The notes: generated by a model not told the origin, from the sequence alone. Numbered from the stretch's first letter, positions 7,965-17,262 are shown. The stretch is DNA of 64,000 nucleotides from Curtobacterium sp. 9128 (GCF_900086645.1 NZ_LT576451.1:1116001-1180000); one strand, 5' to 3'. Translations and numbers: made by a program.

Positions 7965-9272
7965 CTAGAAGCCGACCCCGCGCGCGGCCATGAACGGCAC
8001 CGGGTTGGTGGTGCCACCGCCCACGTGGGTCTCGTAGTGCAGGTGGCACCCGGTCGAGTTCCCCGTGGACCCGACGAGCGCGACGAGCGTCCCCGCGGCG
8101 ACCTGCTGCCCGGGAGACACACGGAACCCACCGCTGACGATGTGGCCGTACGCGCTCTTCACGCCGTTGCCGTGGTTGATCCGCACGTAGTTGCCGTACC
8201 CGCCGTACCACCCGACGTACTCGACCGTGCCGGCCGACGCGGCGACGATCGCCGTCGAGCAGCCGCTGCCGAGGTCGATGCCGTCGTGGAAGCTCGTCGC
8301 GCCGGTGATGGGGTGCACACGCGTGCCGTACGAGCTCGTGATCCAGCCGCCGGCGGGACGGACCCACCCGCTGCCGGAGCCCGACCCGACGGCCCCACCG
8401 CCGCCACCACCCGACCCGCCGCCGCTGTTGGCCGCGGCTGCCGCACGTGCCGCTGCCGCCGCGGCTTCACGGGCCGCACGCTCCGCGGCTGCCTTGCGCT
8501 CGGCCTCGCCCTTGGCGAATTCGGCCTCAGTCCGGACACGGCCGGACTTCAGCGTCGCGAGCTGTGCTTCGAGTCGCGCCTTGTTGTCCTGCTGCTCGTC
8601 GTAGGCCACCTGGGCACGGTCGGATGCCGCCTGTGCCTCTGCCATGCGCTCCTCGGCCGCCTTCGCGAGGTCGGCCAGCGCCAGCGCGGCACGGTCGGCC
8701 TGCCCGGAGAGCGCCCGGGCGACGGCGGCGTCGGCGGTGGCCGCGGCTTCGACGCGCTCGGCCTGCTCGGAGAGCTTGCTCAGCGCGCCGAGGTCGTACA
8801 GCAGGTCACGTGCGTCCTCTCCACCGGTGAGCACGCTCGTCGTGACGTCCGCGCCGCCGGACCTGGCCATCTGTGCGGCGAACTGCCCGGCCTGCGCGGC
8901 GCTCTGCTCGGCGATCTCGGCGTGCTCCTGGGCGTCCGCGCGGAGCGTCTGTTCCTTCTCGGCGGCGCGCTGGGCCTTCCGCTGTGCGACCGAGTACTCG
9001 TTGCCGCGTGCTTCGGCTTCGGCGACGGCGGCGTCGGCCTTCGCCCCGAGCTGCCCGATCAGGTCCTGGATGTCGGCGATCTGGCCGTTCTTCGCCGACT
9101 CCTGCCCGCGGGCGGCGAGGACGTCGTCCCACGAGGGGTAGGTCGCCGCGCTGGCCGGAGGAGCGTCGAGGACGACCGTGCCGGTCAGCCCGAGCAGGGC
9201 GAACCCGGTCACCGCCAGGCGCAGACGCAGGGCGGTGAGGGAGTGCGTGGGGCGTTGGGCGGGACGAGTCAT
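7965..9272 (-). CDS. Secreted M23 family metallopeptidase with coiled-coil stalk
   Basis: 435 residues. A signal peptide ends near ASAATYPS (about residue 43). A long Ala/Glu/Arg-rich coiled coil (about 60-310) is followed by a Gly/Ser linker and a C-terminal LytM domain. Zinc-site motifs are visible: FHDGIDLG (HxxxD) and CHLHYETH (HxH). This layout matches EnvC/NlpD-type or RipA-like peptidoglycan endopeptidases working in cell separation. ATG 9272 has a TAGGCT box (complement of 9281-9286) eight bases upstream, suggesting a leaderless transcript. It is convergent with the APH-like gene. Confidence 0.9.
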   Translation of the reverse strand: MTRPAQRPTHSLTALRLRLAVTGFALLGLTGTVVLDAPPASAATYPSWDDVLAARGQESAKNGQIADIQDLIGQLGAKADAAVAEAEARGNEYSVAQRKAQRAAEKEQTLRADAQEHAEIAEQSAAQAGQFAAQMARSGGADVTTSVLTGGEDARDLLYDLGALSKLSEQAERVEAAATADAAVARALSGQADRAALALADLAKAAEERMAEAQAASDRAQVAYDEQQDNKARLEAQLATLKSGRVRTEAEFAKGEAERKAAAERAAREAAAAAARAAAAANSGGGSGGGGGGAVGSGSGSGWVRPAGGWITSSYGTRVHPITGATSFHDGIDLGSGCSTAIVAASAGTVEYVGWYGGYGNYVRINHGNGVKSAYGHIVSGGFRVSPGQQVAAGTLVALVGSTGNSTGCHLHYETHVGGGTTNPVPFMAARGVGF

Positions 9273-9339
9273 CGAGGGCGAGCCTATACATCCGTACAGG
9301 GAAGACGCGAAGCCGACGCACCGCTGTGGAGAACTCTCG

Positions 9340-10995
9340 TCAGAACCCGCGGTCGCGCAGGATCGTCCCGGCACTCCCGACGACGTCCTGCTGGAGGGTC
9401 GTCCCACCGGCCGTACCGGCGTAGTCCCAGATGTCGAAGCCGGTGCAGTGCGTCACCGACGCCGGCGGCCCGAGGGAGTCCTCCACCGGGGTGGACCAGA
9501 CGTCCCCTGATCCCACGACGACGAAGGTCGGCCGCGCGTCGCGGTACGCACCGAGGTCGACAAGCCATGGGTAGGTCTGGAACGTGTCGCGCACCTGGAG
9601 CAGTCCGACGTTCTCCGACGAGTAGGCGGCGAGCGGACGGACGGTCCAGAACTGCCCGACGCCGACGACGTCGCGCCCACCGGCCCAGTGGTCCAGGCAG
9701 GTCGCGGGGTCGTACGCCGCGGTGCGTACCCCCCGGAGCGTCGACGGCGCCATGGCCACACCCGCGGCGATGACGATCGCCGCGCCGATGGCGAGTGTCA
9801 TCCGGACGCCACGGAGCGGCCGGTGCACCCGGGTCCGTCTGACCGCGGTCCGCGTCAGCTCGCACACCGCGACGAGTGCCAGGAGCGGGGCGACGACGAC
9901 GGGTTCCAGGTAGCGCGGGGTCTCCGAGCCGGCGACGACGACCCCGACGGACACGGCGACGATCGTCACGAGCGGCAGCAGCGACGCGACGAGCACGGTG
10001 CGCGAGGTCCGCACCCGCCAGGCCCAGACCGTCCCACCGACGGCGAGCAGCACCCCGACGAGCATCAGGACGAGCCCGGCGTCGCCGAGCGCCGTCGCCG
10101 CTCGGGCATCGGTGAGCGACGCGAAGAAGCCGAGCGTCGTCGCCGCGCGCTCGGGGTGCACGTACGTCGAGGGGTCGAGCGAGACGAACGGTCGCAGCGG
10201 GATGCGCAGGACGTACCCGGCGACGGAGCCCGCGACGACGACCCCGGACAGCCACAGGGCAGGACGCCACGGCACCCGACGCGCGACACCGAGGAGCAGC
10301 AGCGTGACGACGAGCGGGGCACCCGACCACGGGACGTACAGGGGGTTCGACGCCGTGGTGCACGCGGCGACGAGCCCGAGCGTCACGAGCACGGCGACGG
10401 ACGCCCGGCCGACCCGGATCGCCCGGAGCGCGAGCGCCGCAGTGGCGAGGAGCGCGAGGACGACCCCGTAGTAGTAGGTGGTCGTGAGGAGCAGGGACGC
10501 GAGCTCGAGCGACGTCGCGGACGCTGACGACTCGGTGAGCACGTGCAGCGTCAGGAACCCGACCGCGAGGGCCGACACCGCGATGCGTGCCGAGCGTCGA
10601 GCGGACGGCATGAGCTCGTTCGCCACCGCCCGCATGAGCGCGTAGACGCCCACGAGGACGAGCACGCCGTTCAGGGCCAGCGCCTGCTGCGGGGTCGCGG
10701 TGACGGCGGAGCAGACCAGGTAGACGGGCAGCTCCGGGAAGAAGAACAGCGCGGGGGACATCGCCCACTCGAAGGGCTGGCCGAGCTGGATCGACCGGAC
10801 CACCATCGGCAGCAGCACCGAGTCGCCGTCGTACCAGAGCAGCGTGACCCTGGCCGTCGCCAGGACGTGCCGCAGCGCGATCAGGGCGAGCGCGACCGCG
10901 ACGAGCGCCCCGATCGCCTCGCGCCCGAGCGCACCGGCGAGGCCGCGGAACCGGGATGCCCCGACCGCTGGGCGCGACGGTGCATCGAGGGACAT
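9340..10995 (-). CDS. Polytopic membrane protein, GT-C glycosyltransferase-like
   Basis: 551 residues with about ten to twelve predicted hydrophobic helices spread over residues 25-420 and a soluble extracytoplasmic C-terminal domain of about 125 residues containing several Cys, Trp and Asp residues. An early loop has LLWYDGDSVLLP, with the acidic residue after the first helix expected in GT-C enzymes. I do not recognise a named family. Membrane glycosyltransferase for wall or exopolysaccharide sugars is a reasonable guess. It is divergent from pyrE over about 105 bases and is transcribed toward the M23 gene on the same strand. Confidence 0.7.
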   Translation of the reverse strand: MSLDAPSRPAVGASRFRGLAGALGREAIGALVAVALALIALRHVLATARVTLLWYDGDSVLLPMVVRSIQLGQPFEWAMSPALFFFPELPVYLVCSAVTATPQQALALNGVLVLVGVYALMRAVANELMPSARRSARIAVSALAVGFLTLHVLTESSASATSLELASLLLTTTYYYGVVLALLATAALALRAIRVGRASVAVLVTLGLVAACTTASNPLYVPWSGAPLVVTLLLLGVARRVPWRPALWLSGVVVAGSVAGYVLRIPLRPFVSLDPSTYVHPERAATTLGFFASLTDARAATALGDAGLVLMLVGVLLAVGGTVWAWRVRTSRTVLVASLLPLVTIVAVSVGVVVAGSETPRYLEPVVVAPLLALVAVCELTRTAVRRTRVHRPLRGVRMTLAIGAAIVIAAGVAMAPSTLRGVRTAAYDPATCLDHWAGGRDVVGVGQFWTVRPLAAYSSENVGLLQVRDTFQTYPWLVDLGAYRDARPTFVVVGSGDVWSTPVEDSLGPPASVTHCTGFDIWDYAGTAGGTTLQQDVVGSAGTILRDRGF

Positions 10996-11100
10996 ACCCG
11001 GATCGTACCGACGCCGACCCGGGACGAACGGGCGGGCGGCTGACCGTCCGTGCAGGCTGGATGAGCGCTGCGTGGCCCGGACGGGCTACCCTTGTGCGCT

Positions 11101-11652
11101 GTGACGGACGCGCGCGAGCAGTTGATCGACCACATCACGGCCGAGGCGGTGTTCCACGGCGACTTCACCCTGACCAGCGGGAAGAAGGCGACGTACTACA
11201 TCGACCTCCGCAAGGTGAGCCTCGACCACCGTGTGGCGCCGCTCATCGGACAGGTGATGACGGACCTCATCGCCGAGGTCCCCGACGTCTCCGCGGTCGG
11301 CGGCCTCACCATGGGCGCCGACCCGATCGCGAGCGCCGTGCTCCACCAGGCCGCCGCCCGTGGTGGCACGTACGACGCCTTCGTCGTCCGCAAGGAGCCG
11401 AAGGACCACGGTCGCGGCAAGCAGGTCGAGGGCCCCGACCTCCGCGGCAAGCGCGTCATCGTCCTCGAGGACACCTCCACCACCGGCGGTTCGCCGCTCA
11501 AGGCCGCCGAAGCGCTCGAGCGCGAGGGCGCGATCGTCGCCGCCGTGGCCGTCGTCGTCGACCGCGACACCGGCGCGAAGGAGAAGATCGAGGCGGCCGG
11601 GTACCCGTACTTCGCGGCGATCGGACTGGCCGACCTGGGGTTGTCCGCGTGA
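11101..11652 (+). CDS. pyrE: Orotate phosphoribosyltransferase
   Basis: 183-residue type I phosphoribosyltransferase converting orotate and PRPP to OMP in pyrimidine synthesis. The N-terminal FTLTSGKKATYYIDLRKV is typical of PyrE, and the PRPP loop is VIVLEDTSTTGGS. GTG 11101 was chosen: a TACCCT box (11087-11092) sits eight bases upstream and there is no Shine-Dalgarno, so a leaderless mRNA is likely. An in-frame TTG at 11092 would add only three residues. The stop overlaps the next GTG by four bases. Confidence 0.93.
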   Translation: MTDAREQLIDHITAEAVFHGDFTLTSGKKATYYIDLRKVSLDHRVAPLIGQVMTDLIAEVPDVSAVGGLTMGADPIASAVLHQAAARGGTYDAFVVRKEPKDHGRGKQVEGPDLRGKRVIVLEDTSTTGGSPLKAAEALEREGAIVAAVAVVVDRDTGAKEKIEAAGYPYFAAIGLADLGLSA

Positions 11653-13742
11653 CCGAGGAGCGTCCGGACGACGCGCACGAGCCCGACCAGACCGGCGGCC
11701 CCGACACCGGGGCAGACGGCCAGGAGGCTCGTCCCGCGTCCGCCACGGACGCTCGCTTCACGGGACTCCGCAGTGCCGCCGACATCTTCGGTGCGCCACG
11801 GAAGGCCGACGAGTGGCCGTCACGCCGTGAGCGTCGCGAGGCGGAACGCGCCGCCGCCGAGACCGGTGCGCCGCTGCCGGAACCCTTCACACCCGAGGAA
11901 CCGGTGCCGGCCGAGCCCGCGCCGGCCGAGCCCGCGCCGGCCGAGCGTGCACCGGCCGAGCCCGCGCCGGCCACCCCGCCAGCGTCGTACGACGAGAACG
12001 CCACCCAGGCGATCTCGATGCCGGAGCAGCTCGCGGCACCGTCCCAGCCCGCACCGCCGACGTCCGACCCGGACCGCTCACTCCTCGGCAGCCGCATCCC
12101 GCCGGCCGCCGCCGTGCCCCCGACGTCGACCGCACCGCACCCCAGCTCGATCCAGCTGCCGACCGCGCAGGCGAACCGGGAGCAGCGTGCCGCCGAGACC
12201 CGGGCGATCGAGGACGAACGACGCCGGACGGACCCCCGCGGCGAGGGCCGTGACGACGTCGACTGGCTCGGCCGCGCAACCGGATCGACGCCGACCCCGA
12301 CTGGCCCCGTCGTCCAGCAGCCCGTCGGTGTGGAGAACACGCTCCCGTCGTCCCAGGAACCCCCGAGCTTCACCGACCTGCTCCGCATCCAGGGCGCTGA
12401 CGCCTCCGAGCGTCCGAGCGTCGGCCGTCCCTTCGACTGGGCTGTCCACGACGACGAGACCGGCGAGGTCCCGACGACCCTGACCACGAACTCGTTCGAC
12501 ACGACCGCGCTCGGCGCCGGCTCCTGGCACCTGGCGGACGACACCGAGGACGACGTGGTCTCCGGCGAGGTGCCGATCACCCCGGCCCCCGCCGTGTCCG
12601 CCCCGGTGGCCGCCGACGCTGCGACCACCGCGCTGCCGGTCCAGGAGACGGTCGAACCCGACCCCGACCGCGACCCCGACCCCACCGACAGCGGCAGCTG
12701 GTCGCTCGCCGACGAGGCCGCACGCACCGGCGAGGTCTTCCCCGGCGACACGGTGGACGACGCCGTCGACGACGCGGCCCCGATCGCGCCACCGCCCCTC
12801 GTCGAGCCGGCAGCGCCGAAGCCGAGGGCCGACGAGTACCCCGCGCACCTCCCGCCGGCCGTCGAGCAGGACCTCGACCAGTCCGAGTGGGACGGCCGCG
12901 AGACCAGCGACACGAGCGCCATCAAGGACCTCTTCGGCACGCAGGCCGTCGACCAGCTCGGCGGGACCGGCTACGACCCGCACGACACCGGCACCCGCAT
13001 GATGCCCGCGATGGGCGCCCCCGCGCACGCACCGGCGCCCGGCCGCGCCCCGTCCGCAGCAGGCTCGCCCGTGCCGCCGGACGCCGACAGCGGCAACTTC
13101 ATCAACGAGGGCGTCGCGCGCCTCCGCGGTGAGGGCAAGCGCGGCAAGCAGCTCCTCATCGGCGGTGCGATCGCGATCATCGTCGTGATGCTCGTCGCGG
13201 TGTTCCTGCTCAGCCGCTGGATCATCGGCAACAACATCGAGGAGAAGACCGTGCCGCCGACGAAGTCGCCTGCCGCGGCGTCGGCTCAGGTGACGACCGG
13301 CTCGTCGACGAAGCCATCAGCGCCCGCGACGGCTGCCGCGGCGCCGACGATCACCTTCGCGTCCTCGACCGCGGCACCCGGCCAGCACCCCTGGTACGAA
13401 CTCGCCGGCGGGGAGTGCCTGACGCCGTTCGACAGCGCATGGGCCGAGGACTTCACGGTCGTGGACTGCGGCGCGGAGCACACCGCCCAGCTCACGGCGC
13501 GCGGGACGATCGACGGCGACGCCTACCCCGGCGTCGAGGCCGTGAAGACCCAGGCGGCGACCCAGTGCCAGTCCGCCGCAGGGCTCGACCTGACCACTGC
13601 CGCCCGCTTCGGCGACGTCCAGGTGCAGGGCGTCTACCCGCCAGACCAGGCGGCGTGGGACAAGGGTGACCGCTTCTGGTCCTGCTTCGTCACCCGCTCC
13701 GGCGGCGGCGCGCTGACGGGATCGCTCGCGCCGAGCGCGTAG
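11649..13742 (+). CDS. Membrane protein with C-terminal septum-formation-like domain
   Basis: 697 residues. A long acidic, Pro/Ala-rich cytoplasmic region (about 1-490) includes a repeated PAEPAPAE tract near residues 85-115 and several SWxLADE-like segments (GSWHLADD, GSWSLADE). One transmembrane helix (about 500-522, LLIGGAIAIIVVMLVAVFLL) leads to a Ser/Ala/Thr linker and a C-terminal extracytoplasmic domain with paired cysteines (GECLTPFD, VVDCGAEHTAQL, FWSCFV). The C-terminal domain resembles the septum-formation family domain of actinobacteria. GTG 11649 overlaps the pyrE stop, so the two are co-translated. A very strong hairpin follows. Confidence 0.75.
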   Translation: MTEERPDDAHEPDQTGGPDTGADGQEARPASATDARFTGLRSAADIFGAPRKADEWPSRRERREAERAAAETGAPLPEPFTPEEPVPAEPAPAEPAPAERAPAEPAPATPPASYDENATQAISMPEQLAAPSQPAPPTSDPDRSLLGSRIPPAAAVPPTSTAPHPSSIQLPTAQANREQRAAETRAIEDERRRTDPRGEGRDDVDWLGRATGSTPTPTGPVVQQPVGVENTLPSSQEPPSFTDLLRIQGADASERPSVGRPFDWAVHDDETGEVPTTLTTNSFDTTALGAGSWHLADDTEDDVVSGEVPITPAPAVSAPVAADAATTALPVQETVEPDPDRDPDPTDSGSWSLADEAARTGEVFPGDTVDDAVDDAAPIAPPPLVEPAAPKPRADEYPAHLPPAVEQDLDQSEWDGRETSDTSAIKDLFGTQAVDQLGGTGYDPHDTGTRMMPAMGAPAHAPAPGRAPSAAGSPVPPDADSGNFINEGVARLRGEGKRGKQLLIGGAIAIIVVMLVAVFLLSRWIIGNNIEEKTVPPTKSPAAASAQVTTGSSTKPSAPATAAAAPTITFASSTAAPGQHPWYELAGGECLTPFDSAWAEDFTVVDCGAEHTAQLTARGTIDGDAYPGVEAVKTQAATQCQSAAGLDLTTAARFGDVQVQGVYPPDQAAWDKGDRFWSCFVTRSGGGALTGSLAPSA

Positions 13743-13746
13743 CCGG

Positions 13747-13807
13747 CCACACGACGGACGGGAGGCTCCCCACCGGTCCGGTGGGGAGCCTCCCGTCCGT
13801 CATGTGG
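13747..13807. terminator. Very strong bidirectional hairpin terminator
   Basis: Two 30-base arms (13747-13776 and 13778-13807) around a single central T, with one mismatch. The core is GGACGGGAGGCTCCCCACC. It lies exactly between the convergent septum-formation-like gene and the aldo/keto reductase gene, beginning five bases after the first stop and ending eight bases before the second. No U tract; strength comes from GC pairing. Confidence 0.85.
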
Positions 13808-13814
13808 TCCGGTT

Positions 13815-14768
13815 TCAGGCCGTGGCCGGCACCTTCGCGGAGGCGTCGGACAGCGTCTGCAGCTCGTCTGCGGTGAGCGTCAGCTCGGCGGAGGCGAGGA
13901 GCGCCGGCAGCTGCTCGAGGTTCCGCGCCGAGGCGATCGGTGCGACCACGTCGGGCTGCGCCTGCAGCCAGGCGAGCGCGACCGTGGCGATCTCGGTGTC
14001 GTGTGCGGTCGCGATGGTCGACAGGGAGTCGACGACCTCTAGGCCGGCATCGGTGAAGTACCCGGAGACCTGGCCCTCGCGGTCCTTGCCGGCGAAGTCC
14101 TCCTTCGTGCGGTACTTGCCCGTCAGGAACCCGGCGGCGAGGGAGAAGTACGGCACGACGCCGAGGCCGTGCTCGTGGGCGAGCGGCGCGATCTCGGACT
14201 CGTAGGGCTCCCGCGTCACGAGGTTGTAGTGCGGCTGGATCGCGACGGGCTTCGCGAGGCCGTGCTCGTCCGCGATGCGGATCCACTCCGCGGCGCGGTC
14301 CTTCGAGTAGTTCGAGATCGCGGTGTACCGGACGATGCCGTCGCGCACGAGCTGGTCGAACGCGCGGACGGTCTCCTCGAGCGGGGTGTCCTGGTCGTCG
14401 AAGTGCGCGTAGTACAGGTCGATGCGGTCCGTGCCGAGGCGCTGGAGGCTCGCGCGCGCGGCCTTCGCGACGGTGTCGGCGCCGAGACCCTGGAACTCGG
14501 GGTGCTGCGAGCCCTTCGTCGCGATGACGACGTCGTCGCGCTTGCCGGACTTCGCGAGCCAGGAGCCGATCACGGTCTCGGACTCGCCGCCCGAGTTGCC
14601 AGGAGCCCAGGCGGAGTAGACGTCGGCGGTGTCGATGAAGTCGCCGCCAGCCGCCGTGTAGGCGTCGAGGACCTGGTGGGAGGTCGACTCGTCGGCGGTC
14701 CAGCCGAAGACGTTGCCGCCGAGGGCGAGGGGGAACACGGTGAGGTCGCTTGATCCGATGCGGGGCAT
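13815..14768 (-). CDS. Aldo/keto reductase
   Basis: 317-residue NADPH-dependent oxidoreductase with a TIM barrel. The catalytic tetrad can be read: Asp and Tyr in DFIDTADVYS, Lys in VIATKG and His in YYAHFDD. The cofactor phosphate site is in the C-terminal VAPIASARNLEQL. It resembles the general-stress AKR11/YhdN-like group; the natural aldehyde or ketone substrate is not evident. ATG 14768 is preceded by AAAGGA at good spacing. The HEAT-repeat gene is divergent 120 bases away. Confidence 0.9.
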   Translation of the reverse strand: MPRIGSSDLTVFPLALGGNVFGWTADESTSHQVLDAYTAAGGDFIDTADVYSAWAPGNSGGESETVIGSWLAKSGKRDDVVIATKGSQHPEFQGLGADTVAKAARASLQRLGTDRIDLYYAHFDDQDTPLEETVRAFDQLVRDGIVRYTAISNYSKDRAAEWIRIADEHGLAKPVAIQPHYNLVTREPYESEIAPLAHEHGLGVVPYFSLAAGFLTGKYRTKEDFAGKDREGQVSGYFTDAGLEVVDSLSTIATAHDTEIATVALAWLQAQPDVVAPIASARNLEQLPALLASAELTLTADELQTLSDASAKVPATA

Positions 14769-14888
14769 GGGGGTCCTTTCGTGGTGGAACTGTTCGACCG
14801 CTCCACCGTAGGCCTCGGGTCTTGCGAGCGGCTCGGGGTCCGTGACCTCGGTGGCAGTGGGGTCGGTGGCAGTCGGCAGACTGGGGGC

Positions 14889-15530
14889 ATGACCACGCTC
14901 TCCGACGTCCTCGCCACCGGCACCGCGTCCGCTCGACTCCGGGCGGTCATGGCGGCGGGGACCACCCCGGACCCGGCCGACCTCGACGTGCTCGTGGAGC
15001 AGTGCGCCGTCGAGCCGGACTTCCAGGTGCGGGAGATGCTCACGTGGGCGCTCATCCGGCTCCCGGCGGAGCGCGTCGTGCCGCGGGTGCTCCCGGAGCT
15101 CGAGCGCCAGGAGGCCCAGGCGCGGAGCCAGGCGTTGCACACGCTCTCGAAGATCGGGGACGGTTCGGTGTACCCGCAGGTGGCCGAGCGGCTCGGGGAC
15201 ATCGACCCCGGCGTCGTCCGCACCGCCTGGCGTGCCGCGGTCGTGCTCGTGCCCGACGACGGACGCGCCGACCTCGCCCGCCGACTCGCGGTGCAGCTCG
15301 GCCAGGGGGACTGTGAGACGCATCTCGCCCTGAGTCGCGCGCTCGTCGGAATCGGCGCGGACGTCGTCGAGCCGGTGCTCGAGGACGCGGCCGGTCGCGG
15401 TGAGGCCGTCCGGACGCACGCTGCGGACACCGCGCGGCTGCTGCACGACGCCTCCGCGGGGGCGTCGCTGGCGCTCGAGCGTGCTCGGCGCGAGGTTGCG
15501 CTGGGCCGGACGCGTTCCGCCAAGGGCTGA
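14889..15530 (+). CDS. HEAT-repeat domain protein
   Basis: 213 residues, soluble, almost entirely helical. At least four repeats of about 30 residues with a V-R/A-x-L-A pattern are visible, for example FQVREMLTWALIRLP, QARSQALHTLSKIGD and GVVRTAWRAAVVLV. Such proteins are protein-binding scaffolds; the partner is unknown. ATG 14889 has CAGACT (14877-14882) six bases upstream instead of a Shine-Dalgarno, another leaderless candidate. It ends 272 bases before the manganese transporter, whose riboswitch leader fills that gap. Confidence 0.75.
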   Translation: MTTLSDVLATGTASARLRAVMAAGTTPDPADLDVLVEQCAVEPDFQVREMLTWALIRLPAERVVPRVLPELERQEAQARSQALHTLSKIGDGSVYPQVAERLGDIDPGVVRTAWRAAVVLVPDDGRADLARRLAVQLGQGDCETHLALSRALVGIGADVVEPVLEDAAGRGEAVRTHAADTARLLHDASAGASLALERARREVALGRTRSAKG

Positions 15531-15600
15531 GGGCGTCCGCGGAGTTCCGGGGCGGGCGCACCAAGTCCCGGATTCGGGGTGCCGAACAGGGCCGATCGGC

Positions 15601-15630
15601 TTGCACATGCGGATCGGCGCGCGCCAGAGT
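15601..15630 (+). promoter_or_regulatory. Promoter of the riboswitch-controlled transporter
   Basis: TTGCAC (15601-15606) and CAGAGT (15625-15630) are separated by 18 bases. The expected transcription start, near 15637, coincides with the first base of riboswitch helix P1, which supports the call. Confidence 0.5.
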
Positions 15631-15635
15631 GGGTG

Positions 15636-15760
15636 TCGAAGGGGAGTAGCTCCCAGCGCGTGCATCGACACACTGGCCATCACGACGATCGGCCCGGTGC
15701 ACCACCTTCGACTCCGGTCGGGGCGAGCGAGACCTTCGGCCGTTCCGCCATGGCCGAAGC
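15636..15760 (+). ncRNA. yybP-ykoY (Mn2+) riboswitch with overlapping expression platform
   Basis: Both signature loops of the yybP-ykoY aptamer are present at the right ends. The 5' side reads CGAAGGGGAGTAGC (15637-15650) and the 3' side GCGAGACCTTCG (within 15727-15738). CGAAGG pairs perfectly with CCTTCG to close helix P1. The 3' strand of P1 can instead pair downstream: CTTCGGCC (15734-15741) with GGCCGAAG (15752-15759), a mutually exclusive hairpin that could be the expression platform. These RNAs sense Mn2+ and usually turn on exporters; the gene starting at 15803 is a cation exporter. Helices P2/P3 were not folded by computation. Confidence 0.82.
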
Positions 15761-15802
15761 CGCTCCCGTGCGCCGCGTCATGGCTCGACCACGAGGACCA
15801 CC

Positions 15803-17092
15803 ATGACGAACACCCTGTCTCCTGCACCGGCGCGCGATCTGCCGGTGTCCCGGATGGGCGCGAGTGCCTGGGGTCGCATCGCGATCTGCATCGCCATCGC
15901 GCTGCCGGCCGTCGTCTTCCGGGTCGGCGGGTTCGCGCCGAACCCCGTCGTCGACCTGCTCGTCTTCGGCGCGGCCGTCGTCGCCGCGTCGTTCCTGCTC
16001 GCCTGGGCCGCCGAGGCCGCACAGAAGGACATCGCCGGCGCGCTGGCCATCGCGATCCTGGCGCTCATCGCCGTGCTGCCCGAGTACGCCGTCGACCTGT
16101 ACTACGCGTTCCGCTCCGGGTACGACCCGTCGTACGAGCAGTTCGCCGCCGCCAACATGACCGGCTCGAACCGCCTGCTGCTCGGGTTCGGGTGGCCACT
16201 CGTGGTGATCATCTCGCTGCTCGTCGCACGGCGCTTCGTCCGCGCCGGGTCCCTGCCCGCCTCCGCCACCCGGGTGCTCGAGCTGTCGCGGTCGTCGCGG
16301 GTGGACATCGGGTTCCTGGCGCTCCTCGCCGTCATCGCGTTCCTCATCCCGCTGATGGGGTCCATCCCGATGTGGTTCGGGTTCGTCCTGCTCGCCGCGT
16401 TCGTCGTGTACCTGTGGCGCGCGTCGAAGGTGTCGGACGACGACGGTGAGGACGAGGAGATCGTCGGCATGGCCGGGAACATCGCGTCGATGCCGCAGCG
16501 CGCCCGGCGCTGGACGATCGTCGCGCTGTTCGTCGTGGCCGCCGCCGTCATCCTGTCCTCGGCGGAGCCGTTCGCCGACGCCCTCGTCGAGTCGGGCAGT
16601 GCGCTCGGCATCGACAGCTACTTCCTCGTGCAGTGGCTCGCGCCGCTGGCGACCGAGGCGCCGGAGTTCATCGTCGCGGCACTGTTCGCGCTGCGCGGCA
16701 TGGGCGGGGCGGCGATCGGCACGCTCATCGCGTCGAAGGTGAACCAGTGGTCGCTGCTCGTCGGGTCGCTGCCGATCGCGCACGTCCTCGGCGGTGGCAC
16801 GACCGGCGGGCTGCCGCTCGACTCGAGGCAGGTCGAGGAGTTCATGCTGACCGCGTCGCAGACCCTGCTCGGTGTCGCGATCATCATCGCGCTGCGGTTC
16901 CACCGCTGGTCGGCGATCGCGCTCGCGGCGCTGTTCGCGGTGCAGTTCTTCGTGACGGACACCAACGGGCGCTGGGTGCTGAGCATCGTGCACCTCGTCG
17001 CGGCCATCGTGGTGTTCTGGATCAACCGCCGCGACATCCTGCCGACGATCGCGGCCCCGTTCCGGCGCCCGTCGTCCCCGGCGCTGCGGTAG
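15803..17092 (+). CDS. CaCA-family cation antiporter, probable Mn2+/Ca2+ exporter
   Basis: 429 residues, about eleven hydrophobic helices. The two inverted alpha repeats of calcium/cation antiporters are seen as IAVLPEYAVDLYY (first, about 93-105) and APLATEAPEFIVAALFALRG (second, about 278-297), each with the ion-binding PE pair. An acidic cytosolic loop with DDDGEDEEIVG lies at about 212-222, between the halves. The manganese riboswitch in its leader and the MntR-type repressor gene immediately downstream argue that Mn2+ is an important substrate, although Ca2+ cannot be excluded. ATG 15803 has GAGGA eight bases upstream. Confidence 0.85.
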   Translation: MTNTLSPAPARDLPVSRMGASAWGRIAICIAIALPAVVFRVGGFAPNPVVDLLVFGAAVVAASFLLAWAAEAAQKDIAGALAIAILALIAVLPEYAVDLYYAFRSGYDPSYEQFAAANMTGSNRLLLGFGWPLVVIISLLVARRFVRAGSLPASATRVLELSRSSRVDIGFLALLAVIAFLIPLMGSIPMWFGFVLLAAFVVYLWRASKVSDDDGEDEEIVGMAGNIASMPQRARRWTIVALFVVAAAVILSSAEPFADALVESGSALGIDSYFLVQWLAPLATEAPEFIVAALFALRGMGGAAIGTLIASKVNQWSLLVGSLPIAHVLGGGTTGGLPLDSRQVEEFMLTASQTLLGVAIIIALRFHRWSAIALAALFAVQFFVTDTNGRWVLSIVHLVAAIVVFWINRRDILPTIAAPFRRPSSPALR

Positions 17093-17119
17093 GGGCGGGG
17101 CGGGGCTCCGGGGGCCGGG

Positions 17120-17262
17120 GCCCGTCGAGGTTCGGTGTCCGTCGAGGTTCGGTGTCCGACACACCGTTCGTGATCGGCGAGTGGTCGGAGAACGTCGGTG
17201 CAGGCTGCACCGGGCGACGACTCGTGACCGTTCGGCGGACGTGAACGGGGTGTCGTGACCAG
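17120..17262. repeat. Palindromic intergenic element, family 1, diverged copy
   Basis: The right half matches the family-1 element at 3475-3862: TCGTGACCnnTCGGCGGACGTGAACGG leads into CGGGGTGTCGTGACC (17246-17260). The left end is more diverged (GTCCGACACACCG near 17154) and is preceded by a tandem 17-bp duplication (17124-17140 and 17141-17157). It lies between the convergent cation exporter and mntR-like genes. Confidence 0.65.
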
